Part shown: positions 1 to 11,625 of the stretch, one piece after another
Layout: the number at the start of each line of letters is the position of its first letter
How positions within the stretch are numbered: position 1 is the stretch's first letter
From: Xenopus tropicalis
Taxonomy: Eukaryota > Chordata > Amphibia > Anura > Pipidae
NCBI RefSeq assembly: GCF_000004195.4
Contig: NC_030683.2
Location: 7,454,411 to 7,518,410 of the forward strand
DNA length: 64,000 nt
Direction: 5' to 3'
Position numbers and translations under genes: made by a program
Notes under the pieces: generated by a model
Databases searched by the model: none
The model's input: only the letters and a program-made list of their open reading frames with translations
Told to the model about the DNA's origin: nothing

Positions 1-87
1 AGCCCCTCAGTAGATCACAATGCCCTTTTATACCCACCCATATTTCTCCCAGGGCAGGAACAAAGTGCCTTTAGGGCAATGGGACAT
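1..87. other. Unique left flank of the duplicated satellite module, copy A
   Basis: This non-repetitive stretch leads into the 89-bp array. It recurs almost unchanged at 50281-50367 in front of the second array, so it belongs to the duplicated module. The duplication probably continues leftward outside the window. No coding potential is seen. Confidence 0.8.
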
Positions 88-2802
88 ACACAGTGGGGTA
101 TTTATATAAACTATAGTAGGGTTTCTGTAGCAAACACCTCAGCTGTACCAGTGCAGGAATGGCTGCCCCCGGGGCTACACAGCAGGGTATTTATATAAAC
201 TATAGTAGGGTTTCTGTAGCAAACACCCCAGCTGTACCAGAGCAGGAATGGCTGCCCCCGGGGCTACACAGCGGGGTATTTATATAAACTATAGTAGGGT
301 TTCTGTAGCAAACACCTCAGCTGTACCAGTGCAGGAATGGCTGCCCCCGGGGCTACACAGCGGGGTATTTATATAAACTATAGTAGGGTTTCTGTAGCAA
401 ACACCCCAGCTGTACCAGTGCAGGAATGGCTGCCCCCGGGGCTACACAGCGGGGTATTTATATAAACTATCGTAGGGTTTCTGTAGCAAACACCCCAGCT
501 GTACCGGTGCAGGAATGGCTGCCCCCGGGGCTACACAGCGGGGTATTTATATAAACTATAGTAGGGTTTCTGTAGCAAACACCTCAGCTGTACCAGTGCA
601 GGAATGGCTGCCCCCGGGGCTACACAGCGGGGTATTTATATAAACTATAGTAGGGTTTCTGTAGCAAACACCTCAGCTGTACCAGTGCAGGAATGGCTGC
701 CCCCGGGGCTACACAGCGGGGTATTTATATAAACTATAGTAGGGTTTCTGTAGCAAACACCCCAGCTGTACCGGTGCAGGAATGGCTGCCCCCGGGGCTA
801 CACAGCGGGGTATTTATATAAACTATAGTAGGGTTTCTGTAGCAAACACACCAGCTGTACCAGTGCAGGAATGGCTGCCCCCGGGGCTACACAGCGGGGT
901 ATTTATATAAACTATAGTAGGGTTTCTGTAGCAAACACCCCAGCTGTACCGGTGCAGGAATGGCTGCCCCCGGGGCTACACAGCAGGGTATTTATATAAA
1001 CTATAGTAGGGTTTCTGTAGCAAACACCCCAGCTGTACCGGTGCAGGAATGGCTGCCCCCGGGGCTACACAGCGGGGTATTTATATAAACTATAGTAGGG
1101 TTTCTGTAGCAAACACCCCAGCTGCACCAGTGCAGGAATGGCTGCCCCGGGGCTACACAGTGGGGTATTTATATAAACTATAGTAGGGTTTCTGTAGCAA
1201 ACACCCCAGCTGTACCAGTGCAGGAATGGCTGCCCCGGGGCTACACAGCGGGGTATTTATATAAACTATAGTAGGGTTTCTGTAGCAAACACCCCAGCTG
1301 TACCAGTGCAGGAATGGCTGCCCCTGGGGCTACACAGCGGGGTATTTATATAAACTATAGTAGGGTTTCTGTAGCAAACACCTCAGCTGTACCAGTGCAG
1401 GAATGGCTGCCCCCGGGGCTACACAGCGGGGTATTTATATAAACTATAGTAGGGTTTCTGTAGCAAACACCCCAGCTGTACCGGTGCAGGAATGGCTGCC
1501 CCCGGGGCTACACAGCGGGGTATTTATATAAACTATAGTAGGGTTTCTGTAGCAAACACCTCAGCTGTACCAGTGCAGGAATGGCTGCCCCCGGGGCTAC
1601 ACAGCGGGGTATTTATATAAACTATAGTAGGGTTTCTGTAGCAAACACCTCAGCTGTACCAGTGCAGGAATGGCTGCCCCCGGGGCTACACAGCGGGGTA
1701 TTTATATAAACTATAGTAGGGTTTCTGTAGCAAACACCCCAGCTGTACCGGTGCAGGAATGGCTGCCCCCGGGGCTACACAGCGGGGTATTTATATAAAC
1801 TATAGTAGGGTTTCTGTAGCAAACACCCCAGCTGCACCAGTGCAGGAATGGCTGCCCCGGGGCTACACAGTGGGGTATTTATATAAACTATAGTAGGGTT
1901 TCTGTAGCAAACACCCCAGCTGTACCAGTGCAGGAATGGCTGCCCCGGGGCTACACAGCGGGGTATTTATATAAACTATAGTAGGGTTTCTGTAGCAAAC
2001 ACCCCAGCTGTACCAGTGCAGGAATGGCTGCCCCTGGGGCTACACAGCGGGGTATTTATATAAACTATAGTAGGGTTTCTGTAGCAAACACCCCAGCTGT
2101 ACCAGTGCAGGAATGGCTGCCCCCGGGGTTACACAGCGGGGTATTTATATAAACTATAGTAGGGTTTCTGTAGCAAACACCCCAGCTGTACCAGTGCAGG
2201 AACGGCTGCCCCCGGGGCTACACAGCGGGGTATTTATATAAACTATAGTAGGGTTTCTGTAGCAAACACCCCAGCTGTACCAGTGCAGGAATGGCTGCCC
2301 CCGGGGCTACACAGCGGGGTATTTATATAAACTATAGTAGGGTTTCTGTAGCAAACACCCCAGCTGTACCAGTGCAGGAATGGCTGCCCCCGGGGCTACA
2401 CAGCAGGGTATTTATATAAACTATAGTAGGGTTTCTGTAGCAAACACCCCAGCTGTACCAGTGCAGGAATGGCTGCCCCCGGGGCTACACAGCGGGGTAT
2501 TTATATAAACTATAGTAGGGTTTCTGTAGCAAACACCCCAGCTGTACCAGTGCAGGAACGGCTGCCCCCGGGGCTACACAGCGGGGTATTTATATAAACT
2601 ATAGTAGGGTTTCTGTAGCAAACACCCCAGCTGTACCAGTGCAGGAACGGCTGCCCCCGGGGCTACACAGCGGGGTATTTATATAAACTATAGTAGGGTT
2701 TCTGTAGCAAACACCCCAGCTGTACCGGTGCAGGAATGGCTGCCCCCGGGGCTACACAGCGGGGTATTTATATAAACTATAGTAGGGTTTCTGTAGCAAA
2801 CA
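88..2802. repeat. 89-bp satellite array, copy A (about 30 units)
   Basis: Head-to-tail units start around CACAGCGGGGTATTTATATA and end in GTGCAGGAAT. The period is 89 bp by direct spacing (GGCTGCCC at 161, 250 and 339). Units differ by single substitutions (CCCCAGCTG/CCTCAGCTG, CAGTGCAG/CGGTGCAG) and some lose one C in the CCCCC run. A GCTGCACC variant recurs at 1121 and 1831, implying an eight-unit higher-order repeat near 710 bp. The array begins about 230 bp beyond the polyadenylation signal at 3058-3063 of the minus-strand terminal exon, so it is 3' intergenic sequence of that gene. Frames through it are not genes. Confidence 0.97.
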
Positions 2803-3364
2803 AGAAGTGGCGTCACTCCCACAACCTGAGGGCGCGTTTAGGCCTAGGGTGGCACCTAAATACCCCCCTGGGAGAGCGAGCTGTGGGGCAGCACATGTGA
2901 GAGTGTGCCCTTTATAATCCCTCCCCCGCTGAATGGGAGAAATACAGTTTTTGCATTGTCTGTAAGAAACCAAGCGGGTGTTTGTGGCACAAGGATAGGG
3001 AGCACGTGGTGCAAAGGGCAAGTAATAATAATTCATATTGAACATAAGGCGTCCATTTTTATTTGGTTTAACAATAAGCATCTCTCAAGGTTCTTAACAG
3101 TCAGAATCAAAGTTACATTTTAAAATACAGCAATAAATTCAACAAATATCAGTTGAAATACGGGTCACAGAGACATTTCCACAGATAAGAGATGGGGATC
3201 AAAATACCCCACATGTGACCTGAGTCGCTATCAGAAAATCCCTCCACCACCCCCCCATGCTTGTATATGGCACGGGCAGGGCCCCAGGGGATATAAATAT
3301 ACTTTCTGGCTCCTCATTGGTCAGTCTCTCCCCTGGGCCCCCCCACAGTTGTGGGTTCTGCTTT
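2803..3364 (-). other. 3' UTR and downstream flank of the terminal exon, copy A
   Basis: On the minus strand, after the stop at 3365-3367, about 300 bases without coding potential lead to an AATAAA at 3058-3063; transcript cleavage would fall near 3035-3045. The rest to 2803 is unique spacer before the 89-bp satellite. The stretch is duplicated at 51218-51791. The second copy has an extra GGAGTCGTTAC-like insertion near 51578. Confidence 0.55.
3058..3063 (-). terminator. Polyadenylation signal AATAAA, copy A
   Basis: AATAAA on the minus strand lies about 300 bases after the stop codon at 3365 and within an A-rich context (CCAAATAAAAATGG). It is the only canonical signal noticed between the stop and the 89-bp array. 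It is conserved in the duplicate at 51473-51478. Confidence 0.55.
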
Positions 3365-3474
3365 TTATATTTCACAGAAATTCATAACAGAGCGTTTCTG
3401 GATCTCCTGGCTCAGTCCATTCTGCTGCAGTTCCAGAGCTCGGGTTTCTTCTCGAATGCCTCCCAGTCTAATCC
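3365..3474 (-). CDS. Terminal coding exon of an unidentified gene, copy A
   Basis: On the minus strand a strong splice acceptor (TTTCTGTTCTTTTATAG, ending at 3475) is followed by 2 nt, 35 codons and TAA. The peptide begins IRLGGIREETRALELQQ and ends SVMNFCEI; it is charged, Leu/Gln-rich and probably helical. An AATAAA 300 bases further supports a last exon. The 64-bp satellite upstream would then lie inside the last intron. The duplicate at 51792-51901 keeps acceptor, frame and stop but differs by amino-acid changes near the end. I do not recognise the protein. A chance acceptor plus short frame is the main alternative; conservation in both copies reflects recent duplication and is not independent proof. 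Confidence 0.45.
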
Positions 3475-3567
3475 CTATAAAAGAACAGAAATAAATAAAG
3501 CTTTCCAGCCCACCTCCAACAATGCCCCAGGGTACCAACTGTCTGTCACTGTGTATAGTGTCCCGGA

Positions 3568-6500
3568 GGGGCCAATAATCCCTGTCTCACACTGTATATA
3601 GTATGCTTGGGGTGTCAGTGCTTGGGGGGGCAATAATCCCTGTCTCACACTGTATATAGTATGCTTGGGGTGTCAGTGCCCAGCGCTTGGGGGGCCAATA
3701 ATCCCTGTCTCACACTGTATATAGTATGCTTGGGGTGTCAGTGCCCAGCGCTTGGGGGGCCAATAATCCCTGTCTCACACTGTATATAGTATGCTTGGGG
3801 TGTCAGTGCTTGGGGGGCCAATAATCCCTGTCTCACACTGTATATAGTATGCTTGGGGTGTCAGTGCCCAGTGCTTGGGGGCCAATAATCCCTGTCTCAC
3901 ACTGTATATAGTATGCTTGGGGTGTCAGTGCCCAGTGCTTGGGGGCCAATAATCCCTGTCTCACACTGTATATAGTATGCTTGGGGTGTCAGTGCCCAGC
4001 GCTTGGGGGCCAATAATCCCTGTCTCACACTGTATATAGTATGCTTGGGGTGTCAGTGCCCAGTGCTTGGGGGCCAATAATCCCTGTCTCACACTGTATA
4101 TAGTATGCTTGGGGTGTCAGTGCCCAGTGCTTGGGGGCCAATAATCCCTGTCCCACACTGTATATAGTATGCTTGGGGTGTCAGTGCCCAGTGCTTGGGG
4201 GCCAATAATCCCTGTCCCACACTGTATATAGTATGCTTGGGGTGTCAGTGCTTGGGGGCCAATAATCCCTGTCTCACACTGTATATAGTATGCTTGGGGT
4301 GTCAGTGCTTGGGGGCCAATAATCCCTGTCTCACACTGTATATAGTATGCTTGGGGTGTCAGTGCTTGGGGGCCAATAATCCCTGTCTCACACTGTATAT
4401 AGTATGCTTGGGGTGTCAGTGCTTGGGGGCCAATAATCCCTGTCTCACACTGTATATAGTATGCTTGGGGTGTCAGTACCAGTGCTTGGGGGGCCAATAA
4501 TCCCTGTCTCACACTGTATATAGTATGCTTGGGGTGTCAGTGCTTGGGGGGCCAATAATCCCTGTCTCACACTGTATATAGTATGCTTGGGGTGTCAGTA
4601 CCCAGTGCTTGGGGGCCAATAATCCCTGTCTCACACTGTATATAGTATGCTTGGGGTGTCAGTGCCCAGCGCTTGGGGGCCAATAATCCCTGTCTCACAC
4701 TGTATATAGTATGCTTGGGGTGTCAGTGCCCAGCGCTTGGGGGGGCCAATATTCCCTGTCTCACACTGTATATAGTATGCTTGGGGTGTCAGTGCCCAGT
4801 GCTTGGGGGCCAATAATCCCTGTCTCACACTGTATATAGTATGATTGGGGTGTCAGTGCTTGGGGGGCCAATAATCCCCGTCTCACACTGTATATAGTAT
4901 GCTTGGGGTGTCAGTGCCCAGTGCTTGGGGGCCAATAATCCCTGTCTCACACTGTATATAGTATGCTTGGGGTGTCAGTGCCCAGTGATTGGGGGCCAAT
5001 AATCCCTGTCTCACACTGTATATAGTATGCTTGGGGTGTCAGTGCTTGGGGGGGCAATAATCCCTGTCTCACACTGTATATAGTATGCTTGGGGTGTCAG
5101 TGCCCAGTGCTTGGGGGCCAATAATCCCTGTCTCACACTGTATATAGTATGCTTGGGGTGTCAGTGCCCAGTGATTGGGGGCCAATAATCCCTGTCTCAC
5201 ACTGTATATAGTATGCTTGGGGTGTCAGTGCTTGGGGGGGCAATAATCCCTGTCTCACACTGTATATAGTATGCTTGGGGTGTCAGTGCCCAGTGCTTGG
5301 GGGCCAATAATCCCTGTCTCACACTGTATATAGTATGCTTGGGGTGTCAGTGCCCAGTGATTGGGGGCCAATAATCCCTGTCTCACACTGTATATAGTAT
5401 GCTTGGGGTGTCAGTGCCCAGTGCTTGGGGGCCAATAATACCTGTCTCACACTGTATATAGTATGCTTGGGGTGTCAGTGCTTGGGGGGCAATAATCCCT
5501 GTCTCACACTGTATATAGTATGCTTGGGGTGTCAGTGCCCAGTGCTTGGGGGCCAATAATCCCTGTTTCACACTGTATATAGTATGCTTGGGGTGTCAGT
5601 GCCCAGTGCTTGGGGGCCAATAATCCCTGTTTCACACTGTATATAGTATGCTTGGGGTGTCAGTGCCCAGTGCTTGGGGGGCCAATAATCCCTGTCTCAC
5701 ACTGTATATAGTATGCTTGGGGTGTCAGTGCCCAGCGCTTGGGGGCCAATAATCCCTGTCTCACACTGTATATAGTATGCTTGGGGTGTCAGTGCCCAGT
5801 GCTTGGGGGGCCAATAATCCCTGTCTCACACTGTATATAGTATGCTTGGGGTGTCAGTGCCCAGCGCTTGGGGGCCAATAATCCCTGTCTCACACTGTAT
5901 ATAGTATGCTTGGGGTGTCAGTGCCCAGTGCTTGGGGGGCCAATAATCCCTGTCTCACACTGTATATAGTATGCTTGGGGTGTCAGTGCCCAGTGCTTGG
6001 GGGCCAATAATCCCTGTCTCACACTGTATATAGTATGCTTGGGGTGTCAGTGCTTGGGGACCAATAATCCCTGTCTCACACTGTATATAGTATGCTTGGG
6101 GTGTCAGTACCAGTGCTTGGGGGGCCAATAATCCCTGTCTCACACTGTATATAGTATGCTTGGGGTGTCAGTGCCCAGTGCTTGGGGGCCAATAATCCCT
6201 GTCTCACACTGTATATAGTATGCTTGGGGTGTCAGTGCCCAGTGCTTGGGGGGCCAATAATCCCAGTCTCACACTGTATATAGTATGCTTGGGGTGTCAG
6301 TACCAGTGCTTGGGGGGCCAATAATCCCTGTCTCACACTGTATATAGTATGCTTGGGGTGTCAGTGCCCAGTGCTTGGGGGCCAATAATCCCTGTCTCTC
6401 ACTGTATATAGTATGCTTGGGGTGTCAGTACCAGTGCTTGGGGGGCCAATAATCCCTGTCTCACACTGTATATAGTATGCTTGGGGTGTCAGTGCCCAGC

Positions 6501-8727
6501 GCTTGGGGGGCCAATAATCCCTGTCTCACACTGTATATAGTATGCTTGGGGTGTCAGTGCCCAGCGCTTGGGGGCCAATAATCCCTGTCTCTCACTGTAT
6601 ATAGTATGCTTGGGGTGTCAGTGCCCAGTGCTTGGGGGGCCAATAATCCCTGTTTCACACTGTATATAGTATGCTTGGGGTGTCAGTACCAGTGCTTGGG
6701 GGGCCAATAATCCCTGTCTCACACTGTATATAGTATGCTTGGGGTGTCAGTGCCCAGTGCTTGGGGGCCAATAATCCCTGTCTCACACTGTATATAGTAT
6801 GCTTGGGGTGTCAGTGCCCAGTGCTTGGGGGGCCAATAATCCCTGTCTCACACTGTATATAGTATGCTTGGGGTGTCAGTGCCCAGCGCTTGGGGGCCAA
6901 TAATCCCTGTCTCACACTGTATATAGTATGCTTGGGGTGTCAGTGCCCAGTGCTTGGGGGGCCAATAATCCCTGTCTCACACTGTATATAGTATGCTTGG
7001 GGTGTCAGTGCCCAGTGCTTGGGGGCCAATAATCCCTGTCTCACACTGTATATAGTATGCTTGGGGTGTCAGTGCTTGGGGACCAATAATCCCTGTCTCA
7101 CACTGTATATAGTATGCTTGGGGTGTCAGTACCAGTGCTTGGGGGGCCAATAATCCCTGTCTCACACTGTATATAGTATGCTTGGGGTGTCAGTGCCCAG
7201 TGCTTGGGGGCCAATAATCCCTGTCTCACACTGTATATAGTATGCTTGGGGTGTCAGTGCCCAGTGCTTGGGGGGCCAATAATCCCTGTCTCACACTGTA
7301 TATAGTATGCTTGGGGTGTCAGTACCAGTGCTTGGGGGGCCAATAATCCCTGTCTCACACTGTATATAGTATGCTTGGGGTGTCAGTGCCCAGTGCTTGG
7401 GGGCCAATAATCCCTGTCTCTCACTGTATATAGTATGCTTGGGGTGTCAGTACCAGTGCTTGGGGGGCCAATAATCCCTGTCTCACACTGTATATAGTAT
7501 GCTTGGGGTGTCAGTGCCCAGCGCTTGGGGGGCCAATAATCCCTGTCTCACACTGTATATAGTATGCTTGGGGTGTCAGTGCCCAGCGCTTGGGGGCCAA
7601 TAATCCCTGTCTCTCACTGTATATAGTATGCTTGGGGTGTCAGTGCCCAGTGCTTGGGGGGCCAATAATCCCTGTTTCACACTGTATATAGTATGCTTGG
7701 GGTGTCAGTGCCCAGTGCTTGGGGGGCCAATAATCCCTGTCTCTCACTGTATATAGTATGCTTGGGGTGTCAGTACCAGTGCTTGGGGGGCCAATAATCC
7801 CTGTCTCTCACTGTATATAGTATGCTTGGGGTGTCAGTGCCCAGTGCTTGGGGGGCCAATAATCCCTGTCTCACACTGTATATAGTATGCTTGGGGTGTC
7901 AGTGCCAGTGCTTGGGGGGCCAATAATCCCTGTCTCTCACTGTATATAGTATGCTTGGGGTGTCAGTGCCCAGTGCTTGGGGGGCCAATAATCCCTGTTT
8001 CACACTGTATATAGTATGCTTGGGGTGTCAGTGCTTGGGGGGCCAATAATCCCTGTCTCACACTGTATATAGTATGCTTGGGGTGTCAGTGCCCAGCGCT
8101 TGGGGGCCAATAATCCCCGTCTCACACTGTATATAGTATGCTTGGGGTGTCAGTGCCCAGCGCTTGGGGGCCAATAATCCCCGTCTCACACTGTATATAG
8201 TATGCTTGGGGTGTCAGTGCCCAGTGCTTGGGGGCCAATAATCCCTGTCTCACACTGTATATAGTATGCTTGGGGTGTCAGTGCCCAGCGCTTGGGGGCC
8301 AATAATCCCTGTCTCACACTGTATATAGTATGCTTGGGGTGTCAGTACCAGTGCTTGGGGGCCAATAATCCCCGTCTCACACTGTATATAGTATGCTTGG
8401 GGTGTCAGTGCCCAGCGCTTGGGGGCCAATAATCCCTGTCTCACACTGTATATAGTATGCTTGGGGTGTCAGTGCCCAGCGCTTGGGGGCCAATAATCCC
8501 TGTCTCACACTGTATATAGTATGCTTGGGGTGTCAGTGCCCAGCGCTTGGGGGCCAATAATCCCTGTCTCACACTGTATATAGTATGCTTGGGGTGTCAG
8601 TGCCCAGCGCTTGGGGGGGCCAATAATCCCTGTCTCACACTGTATATAGTATGCTTGGGGTGTCAGTGCCCAGTGCTTGGGGGCCAATAATCCCTGTCTC
8701 ACACTGTATATAGTATGCTTGGGGTGT
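3568..8727. repeat. ~64-bp satellite array, copy A (about 80 units)
   Basis: Units read GGGGCCAATAATCCCTGTCT, then a TATATAGTATGC segment, then GGGGTGTCAGTGCCCAGTGC. Full units are about 64 bp; common short units of about 57 bp lack the CCCAGTG step, and another variant carries CAGTACCAGTG. Two higher-order structures are visible: a three-unit 186-bp repeat marked by CAGTGATTGG near 4984, 5170 and 5356, and a ~1022-bp block repeated once, marked by TCTCTCACTG at 6391/7413 and 6583/7605. If the exon at 3365-3474 is real, this array is intronic. Translated frames in it are artefacts. Confidence 0.97.
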
Positions 8728-8798
8728 CACCAAGGGGCTACTCTAGGGCAGGTGGCTTTACTGGGGCCTAGTCTGATCCAAGGCTCAATGGAGTTGTT
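8728..8798. mobile_element. 71-bp fragment of the LTR-like element also found at 13129-13199
   Basis: Starting at the last satellite unit, CACCAAGGGGCTACTCTAGG and what follows matches 13129-13199 base for base over 71 bp. The longer copy sits inside an LTR-like sequence, so this is a broken piece joined directly to the array end. No coding content. Confidence 0.7.
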
Positions 8799-9420
8799 AG
8801 ATTAGATTGAATTGTTACTTTATATGCGCGGCGCGTTCTTACGCACGTCCATCTGTGCCTTTATATGTGTAGGGCTCTGCACCTCTATATGCGCGTCTTG
8901 TTGATTGGCGCCTCTAAACCCCCGGCGCATTCATTTAGTTCCCGGCTGCGTTGAATATGCGGCGTACGCGAAGTGCCGCCTGAAGAAAGTGTTAGACAAA
9001 AAAAGAAACCATCTTGTTTCTTTACTCCATCTTGTTCATATCATTTAATATCAGAGGGGTTGTGAAATACATTGTATACGAATGTTTCTTCTTGCTGTTG
9101 AAAAAACATTTTGATGAGTCCGCAAACTTGTGAAAAGAGGCATATTGGGTGTGATGTCAACTGGGCCTCTTTGCCTGTTCTGTTCTTAGAGATAACAAAG
9201 CTAACTACTGATAAGAGTGTTTCAGGGCTATAAGACAAACGTGCTTTGTGACATTCAATGTAGTATCAGCTCAGAGACAATTCTTATTTAAGAACGTCTG
9301 GATACTGCCTTCGTACGTACGAATAAAATGTAGCTACAATCAAACTGGCCTATCCAACAGTTTTTCCTTGACAAAAGGCACGCATAAAAGCTTCTTTTAA
9401 CAGTTTAAAGGCTGTTAAGG
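8799..9420. other. Probable 3' LTR/UTR remnant of the adjacent gypsy element
   Basis: The stretch is CpG-rich at 8820-8970 (repeated GCGCG/GCGC words), then AT-rich. It lies just beyond the minus-strand end of a Ty3/gypsy pol fragment, where a 3' LTR would be expected. No clear TG...CA ends or direct repeats were found, so the assignment rests on position. Confidence 0.3.
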
Positions 9421-9423
9421 CCT

Positions 9424-9916
9424 CTACTGGCCAGATGCAGCACCCTTCTTAGTGAGAGCAGTAATCGGAGCCACTAATACCGGCGGGCGTCCCCGCAACG
9501 GAGGAGGCGGTGGTGGAGGGCGTCCCCACCTCCCAACTAGACCACCAGTTACCCTTACATTACCCCCCTCCAGAGGGGGCCACCGGACCCCTAGGTTTAT
9601 CAGGAAACCTAGCATGGAACTGCCGTACCAGACGGTCTGCCTGAATATCAGAAGCTGGAACCCAAGACCTCTCTTCGGGGCCATAACCCTTCCAATGCAC
9701 CAGGTATTGTAGCTTACCCCAGAGAGGCGAGAGCCTACTAACCTTTGAATCACATATTCGGATTGTCCTTCTATAGAAACAGGAGGAGGAGGAGATCTCT
9801 GCCGAACCCTTGTAGCAGGTTTTAACAAAGAAACATGAAAGGAATTAGAAATTTTCAGTTCGGGAGGAAATTCTAATCGCACCGTCTTGGGATTTATGAC
9901 TTCAGATATCGGATAA
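9424..9916 (-). pseudogene. Ty3/gypsy chromovirus pol C-terminus: integrase end plus chromodomain, frameshifted
   Basis: Minus-strand translation gives the integrase C-terminal signature ([25 protein letters not shown]), a PPPPV linker and the start of a chromodomain ([12 protein letters not shown]). In the next frame follow [15 protein letters not shown] and [15 protein letters not shown], the classic chromodomain and tail. The frame change near 9720 is a 1-2 nt indel, so the copy is broken. A proline/glycine-coding GC-rich run (GGAGGAGGCGGTGG on plus) follows at 9495-9525. Upstream it is fused in frame to a dynein-derived sequence at about 9916. Only the last part of pol is present; no protease, RT or RNase H is seen. 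Confidence 0.85.
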
Positions 9917-11625
9917 GGACCAATGTCATCAGCTTCTTTCCTCATTTGCTCACTTTCTGCCAGAACCTGCTCTATCTGTTTAATCCATATGGATAACATT
10001 GCTTCCAATTTCTCAATTATTTCACTGTTGCCACCTGCATTTATAAAGTCAGAAGGATTATGCATGTTTTCTAAGAAATTGCAACCATCCACTCTCTTTA
10101 GCTCAATTTTTCCTTCCAGATTGTGTCTTGCAGATGACAAAGTCCCAATGAATTTATCAAGGCAGTCAAGATACTCTTGTATTTGTAAGTTTTGCATTCC
10201 ATCTGTCACAACTCCCCAATTCTCTTGGCATTTAAGTGAAGGCACCATAACTTGAGAAAGTAATGTTTCCAGTCCATGCAAAATGCTCCCATTTGTACAC
10301 TCAAACATACTGAAGTTCACTTCCTGGGAAATGTTGGCTGTAGGAATTGCTTTCTCTGTTGTTCTCAAGAAAGGACAAGAGACAGGTACCTGTCAGGCCC
10401 TCAGAAGAACCCACTGTGATGAAAAGCTTCTTCTGCAGATTTGTATATGAGGCATTCAGGTTGGCTCCATCAGCCCACATAGGAATATTTGGTTTACAAG
10501 TCTGAACAACTTCTTGGTAGAAAAAGATCAACTTCTTTGATCCATTTGGGGCAAAGAAATCTTCTATCAACTTGAACTTGTCATCAGAAATCAGAAATTG
10601 CTCCACTTCGTTTTCCCCCTTCCTGAAATATACAGCCTTACTGGCTAATAATCAATACAAGAAAATTAAACACAAAACTATTAAGAGGCAAACCTGGTGT
10701 CTATACCAAAATTATACTGTTTAATAACAGTGTCTACAGAATTTTCATGTATGTTCTAACCTTTATTACTCCTTTCCTTTCTCACCCTCACTTGGGTAAC
10801 GCGAGGAAATCACCATGACGACTCGTCCTTTCTCATCCTTCCTATTCGGTAAAAATAAATAGAAAATGTTAAAAAGAAATGCCAAACAAAAGAATGTGAT
10901 AAATATGCTGTACTGAAAAATAAAAAGAAGTTAAAAAAAAAAGCTTCTTCTGCAGATTTGTATATGAGGCCTTCAGGTTGGCTCCATCAGCCCACATAGG
11001 CATATTTGGTTTACAAGTCTGAACAACTTCTTGGTAAAAAAAGATCAACTTCTTTGATCCATTTGGGGCAAAGAAATCAACTTGAACTTGTCATCAGAAA
11101 TTCCTCCACTTCGTTTTCCCCCGATTCCTATGCCATGGGCAAGCTTTGATATCAAGTATTTATGCCTTGCATCCATCTGAGCTCGTCTCTCATCCTTTGC
11201 AACTTTGGCTTGCTTTGCCATTACTTTTCTTACTGCATTAGAAAACACACTATTCTTTTTTCCAGCAGGTGGGGCCACTGCAGTAGATGACACTGTATTG
11301 GCTGATCCCGGCACTATACTTGGTCTCTTTGCTGCTCCCTTTTGCCTTTGTCCTTTAGGCTCTGCATCTTTATTCATAGAAATCAGTGGTGGAGAAATGG
11401 ATTACTCCATTTGTACACTCAAACATAGTGAAGATCACTTCCTGGGAAATGTTGGCTTTAGTAATTGCTTTCTCTGTTGTTCTCATGAAAGGACAAGAGA
11501 CAGGTACCTGTCAGGCCCTCAGAAGAACTCACTGTGATGAAAAGCTTCTTCTGCAGATTTGTATATGAGGCATTCAGGTTGGCTCCATCAGCCCACATAG
11601 GAATATTTGGTTTACAAGTCCAAGG
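9917..11625 (-). pseudogene. Rearranged, intronless copy of an axonemal dynein heavy chain N-terminus (DNAH5/8 type)
   Basis: Minus-strand pieces match the N-terminal tail of outer-arm dynein heavy chains. They include DARHKYLISKLAHGIG (11045-11377), SDDKFKLIEDFFAPNGSKK with FFYQEV (10500-10610), GSSEGLTGTCLLSFL (near 10400), then EKAIPTANISQEVNFSMFEC and WIKQIEQVLAESEQMRKEAD down to 9917. These segments lie on several exons in intact genes but are contiguous here, which points to a retrocopy. A frameshift near 10370 breaks it. The KKLIFF-to-QKKLF segment recurs at 10939-11095 and at 11400-11620, so the copy was internally duplicated and shuffled. The sequence ends in frame in gypsy pol. Intact dynein heavy chains exceed 4000 residues; this holds about 300. 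Not expected to function. Confidence 0.8.

Noticed and set aside
1..2802. CRISPR-like array
   Set aside because: The 89-bp units are contiguous and nearly identical with no unique spacers, and the host is a vertebrate.
3257..3601. 114-codon plus frame in the duplicated module
   Set aside because: It runs into the satellite, has no motif, and the opposite strand has a better exon with acceptor, stop and polyadenylation signal.
4117..4512. Long open frames with CETGIIGPQAL-type peptide repeats in the 64-bp arrays
   Set aside because: Unit lengths vary and frames open on both strands; they arise because the unit lacks stops in some phases. No start context, splice site or family match.
9424..10368. 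A 314-codon functional fusion gene
   Set aside because: The chromodomain part leaves frame at about 9720 and the dynein part is frameshifted at about 10370; both halves are fragments without a promoter or splice evidence.
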